A DNA stretch of 51,698 bases. Source: Streptomyces sp. Ru73 (GTDB lineage: Bacteria > Actinomycetota > Actinomycetes > Streptomycetales > Streptomycetaceae). Below, piece after piece: positions 17,173-24,613 of this stretch; the first letter of the stretch is position 1; each line of letters opens with the position of its first letter. The DNA is taken from NCBI RefSeq assembly GCF_002920575.1, contig NZ_PQSQ01000059.1:1-51698 (forward strand), read 5' to 3'. The notes under the pieces were generated by a model. The model ran no database searches, was not told the origin of the DNA, and saw nothing but the letters and a program-made list of their open reading frames with translations. The position numbers and the translations under genes are program-made.

Positions 17173-17694
17173 TCACGGCCTGCGCACCTCGAAGTGGAAG
17201 CAGCCGTACTCGACGGCCCGTACGTGCACCAGCGCGGTCTCCGGCTCGGCGAACGCCTCGTCCAGCGCGGCGTCGAGCGCCGCTTCGGCGTCCTCGGGCA
17301 GCTCCAGCAGCCGCCCGCCCGCGATGTGCCCGGCCGCGGTGTACCGCCGCAGGACCCGCAGCGCGCCGGGACGGGTGAACGGGTAGCCCGTGGCGTCCGG
17401 GGCCGGCCCGCCGCACTCCTCCGCGTGCACGAACACCGGCCCGGCCTCGTCGTAAGCGCCCGGCTCGGCCCCGGTCGCGGCGGCCCACCGGCGCAGCGGC
17501 GCGTAGGAGACGAGCGCGACCCGCTCACCGGCCCGGACGGGCCGCAGACAGCAGCGCAGCGGACTGCCGACACAGGCGACGGGCCTGCCGTCCTCGGACG
17601 CCACGAACGGCCGCGGAGGCCGCCCGGCGTCGTCGGCGGTACGCAGTTCCTTCAGTGCGAGGGCGTCAAGGGGACGCGGCGTATACCTGCTCAT
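17173..17694 (-). CDS. DUF1203 family protein
   Basis: 173 residues. The pattern LRCCLRPVRAGERVALVSYAPL, then YDEAGPVFVHAEECGG, then YPFTRPGALRVLRRY, matches the DUF1203 family, small cytosolic proteins of unknown function found in proteobacteria and actinobacteria. Two adjacent cysteines near residue 50 and a third in AEECGG are conserved-looking. The ATG at 17694 (MSRYTPRPLD) was chosen; the frame stays open far upstream across the antisense of pepN, which is not coding. It is divergent from the second aminopeptidase gene over 165 bases. Confidence 0.75.
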   Translation of the reverse strand: MSRYTPRPLDALALKELRTADDAGRPPRPFVASEDGRPVACVGSPLRCCLRPVRAGERVALVSYAPLRRWAAATGAEPGAYDEAGPVFVHAEECGGPAPDATGYPFTRPGALRVLRRYTAAGHIAGGRLLELPEDAEAALDAALDEAFAEPETALVHVRAVEYGCFHFEVRRP

Positions 17695-17859
17695 GCCCCC
17701 AGCCTGCGCGCCCCGCTCCCCCACGTCCGGCGGAAAACGGACACCACACTCCCCGGCTCCGGAGCCGCCGCCACGGCGGCTCCCGGAAATACCGGTCGCC
17801 GTGGGCCCCCGGCACCGTGGAAGGATGGGCGAAACGTCCGATGCGAAGGAGATGACCGC

Positions 17860-20433
17860 GTGCCTGGCACGAATCTGACCCGCGAAGAGGCGCAGGAGCG
17901 GGCGCGCCTGCTGACCGTCGACGCGTACGAGATCGATCTGGATCTGAGCGGCGCGCAGGAGGGGGGCGTATTCCGGTCCGTGACCACGGTGCGTTTCGAC
18001 GTGGCCGAGGACGGGGCGGATTCGTTCATCGACCTGATCGCCCCCACCGTGCACGAGGTGGTGCTCAACGGCACGGCGCTGGACGCCGCCGCGGTGTTCC
18101 AGGACTCGCGGATCGCGCTGGCGGGCCTGCGGGCCGGGCGCAACGAGCTGAAGGTCGTGGCGGACTGCGCCTACACCAACACCGGTGAGGGCCTGCACCG
18201 CTTCGTCGACCCGGTGGACCAGCAGGCGTACCTCTACACGCAGTTCGAGGTGCCGGACGCGCGCCGGGTGTTCGCCAACTTCGAGCAGCCCGACCTCAAG
18301 GCGACCTTCCGGTTCACCGTGAAGGCCCCGGAGGGCTGGACCGTGGTGTCCAACTCCCCGACGCCGGAGCCGAAGGACAACGTCTGGTCCTTCGAGCCCA
18401 CGCCGCGCATTTCCAGCTACATCACCGCGCTGATCGTGGGCCCGTACCACTCCGTGCACAGCTCCTACGAGAAGGACGGGCAGCGGGTGCCGCTGGGCAT
18501 CTACTGCCGGCCCTCGCTCGCCGAGTTCCTGGACGCCGAGGAGATCTTCGCGGTCACCCGGCAGGGCTTCGACTGGTTCCAGGAGAAGTTCGACTACGCG
18601 TACCCGTTCGCCAAGTACGACCAGCTCTTCGTGCCGGAGTTCAACGCCGGCGCGATGGAGAACGCCGGCGCGGTGACCATCCGCGACCAGTACGTCTTCC
18701 GGTCCAAGGTGACCGACGCCGCGTACGAGGTGCGTGCCGAGACGATCCTCCACGAGCTGGCCCACATGTGGTTCGGCGACCTGGTCACCATGGAGTGGTG
18801 GAACGACCTGTGGCTGAACGAGTCGTTCGCCACGTACACCTCCATCGCCTGCCAGGCGTACGCGCCGGGCAGCAAGTGGCCGCACTCCTGGACCACGTTC
18901 GCGAACTCCATGAAGACCTGGGCGTACCGGCAGGACCAGCTGCCGTCGACGCACCCGATCATGGCGGAGATCCGCGACCTGGACGACGTGCTGGTCAACT
19001 TCGACGGCATCACGTACGCCAAGGGCGCCAGCGTGCTCAAGCAGCTCGTGGCGTACGTCGGCATGGACGAGTTCTTCCGCGGCGTGCAGGCGTACTTCAA
19101 GCGGCACGCCTACGGCAACACCCGGCTCTCGGACCTGCTCGGCGCGCTGGAGGAGACCTCGGGCCGCGACCTGAAGACCTGGTCGAAGAAGTGGCTGCAG
19201 ACCGCCGGCATCAACGTCCTCCGCCCGGAGATCGAGACGGACGCCGCGGGCAACGTCACCTCCCTCGTCATCCGCCAGGAGGCGCCCGCACTGCCCGAGG
19301 GCGCCACGGGCGAGCCGGTGCTGCGCCCGCACCGCATCGCGGTCGGCTGCTACGACCTCAAGGACGGCAGGCTGGTCCGCTCGGACCGGATCGAGCTGGA
19401 CGTGGACGGCGAGCGCACCGAGGTGCCGTTCCCCGCGAACACCCCGCGCCCTGCGGTCGTCCTTCTCAACGAGGACGACCTCTCGTACGCCAAGGTCCGC
19501 CTGGACGAGGAGTCGCTGAAGACCGTCACCGCGCACCTCGGTGACTTCTCCGAGTCGCTGCCGCGCGCGCTGTGCTGGGCCTCGGCCTGGGACATGACCC
19601 GCGACGGCGAGCTGGCGACCCGCGACTACCTGGAGCTGGTGCTCGCCAACATCGGCAAGGAGTCCGACATCGGCGTGGTCCAGTCCCTCCAGCGGCAGGT
19701 CAAGCTGGCGCTGGAGCTGTACGCAGCGCCGGACTGGCGCGAGACCGGCCTCGCGAAGTGGACCGACGCCTGCCTCAAGCAGCTGCGCGCCGCCGAGTCC
19801 GGCAGCGACCACCAGCTCGCGTGGGCCCGCGCGTTCGCCGCCACGGCCCGTACGACCGCGCAGCTGGACCTGCTGCAGAACCTGCTGGACGGCACCGAGG
19901 AGATCACCGGCCTCGCCGTCGACACCGAGCTGCGCTGGGCGCTGCTGCAGCGGCTGGCCGCCACCGGCCGTGCGGACGAGAAGGCCATCGCGGCCGAGCT
20001 GGAGCGGGACCGGACCTCGGCGGGCGAGCGGTACGCCGCGACCGCCCGCGCCGCCCGCCCGACCGCCGAGGCCAAGGCCGAGGCCTGGGCATCGGTCGTG
20101 GACTCGGACAAGCTCCCGAACGCCGTGCAGGAGGCCGTCATCGGCGGCTTCGTCCAGACCGACCAGCGCGAGCTGCTGGCCCCGTACACCGGGAAGTACT
20201 TCGACGCGCTGAAGGGTGTGTGGGAGGCCCGCAGCCACGAGATGGCGCAGCAGATCGCGGTCGGGCTCTACCCCTCGCTCCAGGTCTCGCAGGAGACCCT
20301 GGACGCGACGGACGCGTGGCTGGCCTCGGCCGAGCCCAGCGCGGCCCTGCGCCGCCTGGTCACGGAGAACCGTGCCGGCATCGAGCGCGCCCTCAAGGCC
20401 CAGGCAGCGGACGCCGCGGCTGCCGCGGGCTGA
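17860..20433 (+). CDS. pepN: aminopeptidase N, M1 family, paralog 2
   Basis: 857 residues, similar to the 7915 gene product throughout. Motifs: GAMEN (264-268), HELAH (298-302) with third zinc ligand E321 in WLNESFAT, then a helical C-terminal domain. Cytosolic peptide turnover is the expected role. The start is GTG 17860 (VPGTNLTREEA), preceded by GAAGGAG 9 bases upstream, and matches the start of the other copy; the frame is open further 5' but without a fitting ribosome-binding site. It lacks the Gly/Arg-rich insert of paralog 1. Which copy is the ancestral Streptomyces PepN cannot be told, but this one looks more canonical. Confidence 0.95.
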   Translation: MPGTNLTREEAQERARLLTVDAYEIDLDLSGAQEGGVFRSVTTVRFDVAEDGADSFIDLIAPTVHEVVLNGTALDAAAVFQDSRIALAGLRAGRNELKVVADCAYTNTGEGLHRFVDPVDQQAYLYTQFEVPDARRVFANFEQPDLKATFRFTVKAPEGWTVVSNSPTPEPKDNVWSFEPTPRISSYITALIVGPYHSVHSSYEKDGQRVPLGIYCRPSLAEFLDAEEIFAVTRQGFDWFQEKFDYAYPFAKYDQLFVPEFNAGAMENAGAVTIRDQYVFRSKVTDAAYEVRAETILHELAHMWFGDLVTMEWWNDLWLNESFATYTSIACQAYAPGSKWPHSWTTFANSMKTWAYRQDQLPSTHPIMAEIRDLDDVLVNFDGITYAKGASVLKQLVAYVGMDEFFRGVQAYFKRHAYGNTRLSDLLGALEETSGRDLKTWSKKWLQTAGINVLRPEIETDAAGNVTSLVIRQEAPALPEGATGEPVLRPHRIAVGCYDLKDGRLVRSDRIELDVDGERTEVPFPANTPRPAVVLLNEDDLSYAKVRLDEESLKTVTAHLGDFSESLPRALCWASAWDMTRDGELATRDYLELVLANIGKESDIGVVQSLQRQVKLALELYAAPDWRETGLAKWTDACLKQLRAAESGSDHQLAWARAFAATARTTAQLDLLQNLLDGTEEITGLAVDTELRWALLQRLAATGRADEKAIAAELERDRTSAGERYAATARAARPTAEAKAEAWASVVDSDKLPNAVQEAVIGGFVQTDQRELLAPYTGKYFDALKGVWEARSHEMAQQIAVGLYPSLQVSQETLDATDAWLASAEPSAALRRLVTENRAGIERALKAQAADAAAAAG

Positions 20434-20452
20434 CAGGGGCGCTGAGCGCCCG

Positions 20453-20503
20453 GTTCCCCGCGCCCTGGAGGGGCGCGGGGAACTGCGCGAGCAACCGAGA
20501 CGG
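20453..20503. repeat. Streptomyces interspersed palindrome, copy B
   Basis: A 13-bp perfect stem (20453-20465 with 20471-20483), loop of 5, then the shared tail tgcgcgagcaacc and a following gacggcgggac-like sequence also seen near 30620. It lies 19 bases after pepN and probably acts as its terminator. Same element as at about 7090 and 30574. Confidence 0.8.
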
Positions 20504-20611
20504 CGGGACGGTCGCGCAGAAACGGATGGCGCCCCGGCGTCGGCGTGGTGATACCGCCCGGCGTCGGCGCGCAACCGCAGCCGTCCGCCGGGCGAGTCGT
20601 ACGGAACGGCG

Positions 20612-21757
20612 TCAGCCGTTCACCTCGTCGAAGCGGCGGCGCAGCTCCGCGCGGCCCGCTTCGGTCAGCTCACCGTGCACGCGCATCCGCGCGAGACCGC
20701 CGTCCGGGAAGACGTCCAGCCGGATGTGGGTGGCGGTGACCCGGCGCGGCAGCGCGAACCGGTGCGGGGTGTCGGGCTGGAGCTTCGTCTTCGGCAGGAT
20801 CTCGAACCAGGACGACTCGTCCTCCGGGGTGCCGTCACAGCCGTACAGCGCGGCCCAGCCCGCCGAGTTGCCCTTGAGGTACGCCGTGTCGATCTCGATC
20901 GCGCGGATCTCGCCCTGCGCGGCGAGGCGGAAGCGGACCCAGTCGTTGGTGCCCTTGACCCGGCGGCGGCGGTTCTCCCAGCCGTCGTCCATCTTGCGGG
21001 AGAGGTCGGGCTGGATGATCTGGGTGGGCGAGGAGTAGAAGCGGTCCGAGGCGTCCTCGACCGCGCCGCCGTTCAGCACCGACGCCAGGTCGATGGTGCC
21101 GAGCAGCTCCAGCCACTCGGGGTCGGCCACGACCTCGCCGTACACGCGGAAGCGGGCGATGCCGCCGTCCGGGTGCTGCTTGAGGCGGAGGTGGGTGAAG
21201 CGGCGCTCGGCGGTCACCTCGAAGCCGTTGGCGGCGTGGCCGCGCACCGGCGTGCGGGGGACGATCTCCTCCCACTTCACGTCGTCGGCGAGCAGTTCCT
21301 CCGGGCTCGGGCTGCCCGGTACGGAGGTGGCCTCGACGGTGACCTGCTGCGGGTAGTTGCCGCGGAAGTGGGCGGTGTCGACGATGACGCCGCGGATCAC
21401 GCCGGGCACGGCGAGGCGGATCAGGGCCCAGTCGTGCTCGTCGTCGGTCGGGAAGGGGTGGTCACCGTCGGCGCCGCGGCGGCGCCGGGTCTCCCAGCCG
21501 TCCATGATCTTGCCCTTGTGGCCGAAGTGGTGCGGGTCGAAGACCGCGGGCTCCGGCTTCAGCAGGTTCTCGCGCTCCGCGAAGAACTCGTCGTTCGCGG
21601 CGATCACTCCGGCGCCGAAGCGGCGGTCGGCGAGGTCGACGAGCGAGGTGAAGGCGAAGTCCCCGCCGCGGTAGTCGGCGTAGGGGTCGCCACCGCCGTA
21701 CGGAGCGGCGTCGTTGGCGTGCGGATCAGTGGAGGAGGCGGCCGGGGTGGTGGTCAT
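20612..21757 (-). CDS. alc: allantoicase
   Basis: 381 residues. It hydrolyses allantoate to ureidoglycolate and urea in purine catabolism. Two homologous allantoicase repeats are visible, with the paired segments GWETRRRR and GWENRRRR, IDTAHFRGN-like and IDTAYLKGN motifs, and FTHLRLKQHPDGGIARFRVYG mirrored by ATHIRLDVFPDGGLARMRVHG. Full length. The ATG at 21757 (MTTTPAASS) has GAAGGG upstream; 18 more codons are open but unlikely. A perfect 12-bp palindrome lies 45 bases upstream. The allantoinase gene is not in the window. Confidence 0.94.
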   Translation of the reverse strand: MTTTPAASSTDPHANDAAPYGGGDPYADYRGGDFAFTSLVDLADRRFGAGVIAANDEFFAERENLLKPEPAVFDPHHFGHKGKIMDGWETRRRRGADGDHPFPTDDEHDWALIRLAVPGVIRGVIVDTAHFRGNYPQQVTVEATSVPGSPSPEELLADDVKWEEIVPRTPVRGHAANGFEVTAERRFTHLRLKQHPDGGIARFRVYGEVVADPEWLELLGTIDLASVLNGGAVEDASDRFYSSPTQIIQPDLSRKMDDGWENRRRRVKGTNDWVRFRLAAQGEIRAIEIDTAYLKGNSAGWAALYGCDGTPEDESSWFEILPKTKLQPDTPHRFALPRRVTATHIRLDVFPDGGLARMRVHGELTEAGRAELRRRFDEVNG

Positions 21758-21801
21758 CTCTGCCCTTCGTCGTCCGGGGGTGGGAGCGCACTCACCGGAG
21801 T

Positions 21802-21813
21802 GTGTGCGCACAC
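21802..21813. promoter_or_regulatory. 12-bp palindrome upstream of allantoicase
   Basis: GTGTGCGCACAC at 21802-21813, perfectly self-complementary, 45-56 bases upstream of the alc start. Possible operator for a purine-catabolism regulator; the binding protein is unknown and this is not a match I recognise. Confidence 0.35.
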
Positions 21814-21930
21814 CAACGACTTTCGCAGAGGCGTTCGGGCAGGTCTATCGAAAGTTTCTGCAGTAGTCGTGAAGTCAACCTGAAAGGTACGCGCTGACCG
21901 CGAGCGCCGGGGCGCACCCGGCCCGTACCG

Positions 21931-22869
21931 CTACTGCTCCGACAGCTCCGCCGCCACCTGGCGCAGCGCGGCCAGCACCCGCGCCATCCCGGGGGCATCC
22001 TCGGCGCCGCGGCGGACCGCGGCGACGACGTGGCGGCGCGGCTGGTCGGCGTGGAGCACCCGCACGGCGACCCCCGCGCCGCCGCGCTCCGGCCGCATCG
22101 CCATCCGCGGCACGAGCGCCACGCCCATCCCGGCCGCGACCATCGCCAGGATCGCCGCCCAGTCGGCCGCCGCGTGCGCCTGCTCCGGCACGAACCCGGC
22201 GTTCTCGCAGGCCGTGGTGGTGATCTGGGACCACGGCCCGCTCCGCCCGAAGATCCACGGCTCGCCCGCGAGGTCGGCCAGCCGCAGCCCCGGCTCGGCG
22301 GCCAGCGGATGACCGGCCGGCAGCGCCACGTCCAGCGGGTCGGCGAGCAGCGAGAAGCGGGCGAACTTGGGGTCGCGCGGCGTCGGCGCGTGCGCCGCGA
22401 GGGACAGCGCCAGATCCACGCTGCCCTCCGACAGCAGCTCGTACGCCTCGCCGGCCTCGGCCTCCCGCACCCGGACCACCAGCCCCGTACGCGTGCCGCG
22501 CAGCCGCTCGACGGCGGGCACCACGAGCGCGGGGATCGCCGTGGAGAACGCGCCGACCTGGATCTCGCCGGCCTCGCCCCTGAGGTAGCCGAGCAGTTCC
22601 GCGTCGGCCCGCTCCAGCTGCGCGAAGACCGCGTCGGCGTGGCGGAGGACGAGGTGGGCCGCGTCGGTCAGCCGCACCCGCCGGCCGTGGGCCTGGAGGA
22701 GGGTCACCCCGAGCTGCTTGGCGAGCCCGGTCAGCTGCTGCGAGACGGCCGAGGGCGTCATGTGCAGCGCCTCGGCGGTCGCGGTCACCGTGCCCAGCTC
22801 GCCGAGGGTGCGCAGGATCCGCAGCTTCTTGATGTCCCAGTCGGCCATGCGGGCAGCGTATGCGGTCAT
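21931..22869 (-). CDS. LysR-family transcriptional regulator
   Basis: 312 residues. The N-terminal winged HTH (LRILRTLGELGTVTATAEALHMTPSAVSQQLTGLAKQLG) and a LysR substrate-binding domain (about 100-300) are clear. Start ATG 22869 (MTAYAARMADWD) was preferred for its GGGAAG ribosome-binding site 7 bases upstream; ATG 22848 (MADWDIKK) is the alternative and lacks one. The gene is transcribed towards alc with a 173-base gap, so control of alc is possible but LysR genes usually face their targets divergently. The inducer is unknown. Confidence 0.9.
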   Translation of the reverse strand: MTAYAARMADWDIKKLRILRTLGELGTVTATAEALHMTPSAVSQQLTGLAKQLGVTLLQAHGRRVRLTDAAHLVLRHADAVFAQLERADAELLGYLRGEAGEIQVGAFSTAIPALVVPAVERLRGTRTGLVVRVREAEAGEAYELLSEGSVDLALSLAAHAPTPRDPKFARFSLLADPLDVALPAGHPLAAEPGLRLADLAGEPWIFGRSGPWSQITTTACENAGFVPEQAHAAADWAAILAMVAAGMGVALVPRMAMRPERGGAGVAVRVLHADQPRRHVVAAVRRGAEDAPGMARVLAALRQVAAELSEQ

Positions 22870-23008
22870 CGCGCGGCTTCCCGCCGCGCACCGGCGGCCG
22901 GGGCCGCGGTGCCGGGAAAGGGCATGTCCAGGACTGTCACGGTTTCCCTTCGGCGGCGCGGCGGGCACCTACCGTGGCAGTCCCGGACTCCAGCGGTCCA
23001 TCGAAGAT

Positions 23009-23052
23009 TTCTGACGACTTCCTTCAGGAAAGCTGAAAGGAGGTCGTCAGAA
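23009..23052 (-). terminator. long hairpin downstream of the desaturase gene
   Basis: Arms 23009-23027 and 23033-23052 pair over about 19 bases with a small bulge and 5-nt loop. It lies about 50 bases past the stop of the minus-strand desaturase gene. Confidence 0.75.
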
Positions 23053-23100
23053 GGGGGCCGGGAGCCGCCCGGTGCGGGCGGCCCCGCGGGCCCCTGGCCG

Positions 23101-24078
23101 TCAGCCGGCGCGGGCCGCCTTGCGGGCCTCGCGGGCCGCGAGCCGCTCGTCGAACTTGCGCGCCTGATCGTCGAGGCCGCCCATGAACAGCCCCAGCTCC
23201 TCCTGCGCCCGCAGCCCTGCCGGGCCCAGGCCGCCGATCTCCAGGACCTTCAGGAAGCGCAGCACGGGCTGGATCACGTCGTCGTGGTGGATGCGCAGGT
23301 TGTAGATGCCGCCGAGCGCCATCCGGGCCGCGGCGCGCTCGAAGCCGGGCATGCCGTGGCCCGGCATCCGGAAGCCGGTCACCACGTCGCGCACGGCGCA
23401 CATGGTCTGGTCGGGGGCCAGCTCGAACGCCGCGCCGAGGAGGTTGCGGTAGAAGACCATGTGGAGGTTCTCGTCCGTGGCGATCCGGGCGAGCATCCGG
23501 TCGCAGACCGGGTCGCCGGAGTGCCGCCCGGTGTTCCGGTGCGAGATGCGGGTGGCCAGCTCCTGGAAGGCCACGTACGCCACGGAGTGCAGCATGCTGT
23601 GGCTGTTGTCGGACTCGAACCCCTCCGACATGTGTGCCATGCGGAATCGTTCCAGCTGTACCGGGTCGACCGCCCGGCTGGTGAGCAGGTAGTCCCGCAT
23701 CACGATGCCGTGCCGGCCCTCCTCGGCCGTCCAGCGGTGCACCCAGGTGCCCCACGCGCCGTCGCGCCCGAAGAGGGTCGCGATCTCGTGGTGGTAGCTG
23801 GGCAGGTTGTCCTCGGTGAGCAGATTCACCACCAGGGCGGTACGGCCGATGTCGGTGACCTTGGACTGCTCGGGCGCCCAGGGCTCGCCGCCCATGACGC
23901 CGTCGAAGTTCCGCCCGTCACTCCAGGGCACGTACTCGTGGGGCATCCATTCCTTGGCTGCCGCCAGATGCCGGTTCAGCTCCTTCTCGACGACCTCTTC
24001 GAGCGCGTACAGGAGCTGAGCGTCACTCCAGGCGGTCTGGCCGCGCGCTCCGTCTTGGTGGGCGGGGGCGATGGTCAT
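23101..24078 (-). CDS. acyl-ACP desaturase, soluble diiron type
   Basis: 325 residues. It introduces a double bond into acyl-ACP (plant stearoyl-ACP desaturase family; mycobacterial DesA1/DesA2 relatives). Diiron ligands are visible: ELNRHL followed by WMPHEYVPW, EDNLPSYHHEI, EEGRHG (EExxH) and DENLH. The ATG at 24078 (MTIAPAHQDG) has GGAGA 9 bases upstream; the frame is open to 24402 but crosses the operator and a terminator. The tandem TAC-N6-GTA repeats just upstream suggest control by a TetR-type repressor that senses fatty acyl compounds, as found for other bacterial desaturases. No redox partner gene is adjacent. Confidence 0.92.
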   Translation of the reverse strand: MTIAPAHQDGARGQTAWSDAQLLYALEEVVEKELNRHLAAAKEWMPHEYVPWSDGRNFDGVMGGEPWAPEQSKVTDIGRTALVVNLLTEDNLPSYHHEIATLFGRDGAWGTWVHRWTAEEGRHGIVMRDYLLTSRAVDPVQLERFRMAHMSEGFESDNSHSMLHSVAYVAFQELATRISHRNTGRHSGDPVCDRMLARIATDENLHMVFYRNLLGAAFELAPDQTMCAVRDVVTGFRMPGHGMPGFERAAARMALGGIYNLRIHHDDVIQPVLRFLKVLEIGGLGPAGLRAQEELGLFMGGLDDQARKFDERLAAREARKAARAG

Positions 24079-24106
24079 ACGGGGGTCTCCTGGGGACGTG
24101 GAAAAC

Positions 24107-24140
24107 CTTACGGAACGGTAGGTTACGGCATCGTAGGTTA
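24107..24140. promoter_or_regulatory. tandem TAC-N6-GTA operator upstream of the desaturase
   Basis: Two palindromic cores, TACGGAACGGTA (24109-24120) and TACGGCATCGTA (24124-24135), start 15 bases apart and share flanking TT/GGTT bases. They lie 31-57 bases upstream of the desaturase start, over the expected promoter. Spacing near 1.5 helical turns suits two dimers on nearly opposite faces. A TetR-family repressor is the likely reader; inference. Confidence 0.6.
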
Positions 24141-24211
24141 GGTCCGCGTCAAAGAGATCCGCCATGCCAATCGGGTGAAATACGCAAAAAACCGGACCCG
24201 GAAACAGCAAA

Positions 24212-24247
24212 AGGCGCCGAACGGTTCGCATGAACCGTTCGGCGCCT
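24212..24247 (-). terminator. hairpin terminator after the small membrane protein gene
   Basis: Perfect 16-bp stem (24212-24227 with 24232-24247), 4-nt loop, with a T-rich run on the minus strand beyond it (complement of gcaaaa). It ends the malQ-small membrane protein unit. Confidence 0.9.
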
Positions 24248-24292
24248 GGCAGTCCGTGGTGCCCGGTGAGCCCGGAAGGAAGAGGCCGGGTG

Positions 24293-24535
24293 TCAGCTCT
24301 TCTTGGTCTTGCGGGACTTGTCGCCCAGCATGACCAGCCCGGCGATGACCAGGAAGAGGACGATGGGCGTCGCGACGTAGAGGCCGAGCGTCTGGACGAC
24401 ACTCAGGCCCGGACCCGGGTCGTCGCCGTCGTCGCGGGTGAGCGCGAAAGCAGGGGACGACATCAGCAGCATCAGCGCGGTACCGGCGGTGATCGTTCCG
24501 GCGCGCAGGGCGTGGTTCTTGACCTTGTTGCTCAC
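24293..24535 (-). CDS. small membrane protein with signal peptide and C-terminal helix
   Basis: 80 residues from GTG 24535 (VSNKVKN). A basic N-terminus and hydrophobic segment end in SPAFA, a likely signal cleavage site. A short acidic stretch (TRDDGDDPGPG) follows, then one transmembrane helix (LGLYVATPIVLFLVIAGLVML) and a Lys/Arg tail. TTGAGG lies just before this GTG; an upstream ATG at 24586 would give 97 residues but has no ribosome-binding site and would spoil the signal sequence. The gene lies just after malQ on the same strand. I do not recognise a named family; function unknown. Confidence 0.7.
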   Translation of the reverse strand: MSNKVKNHALRAGTITAGTALMLLMSSPAFALTRDDGDDPGPGLSVVQTLGLYVATPIVLFLVIAGLVMLGDKSRKTKKS

Positions 24536-24613
24536 GTACCTCAACGTATCGGACGCCTTGGAGGCACGCGCGCTCGGGGTACCCATAGGGGGTGTCCCGC
24601 CCGGCGGGGCGCC

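Noticed and set aside
17695..20574. Upstream extension of the DUF1203 frame antisense to the second pepN
   Set aside because: Only the last 173 codons match the DUF1203 family; the rest is GC-bias shadow of pepN.
24079..24402. N-terminal extension of the desaturase frame
   Set aside because: It would cross the operator, the terminator of the upstream unit and part of the small membrane protein gene; ATG 24078 has a proper ribosome-binding site.
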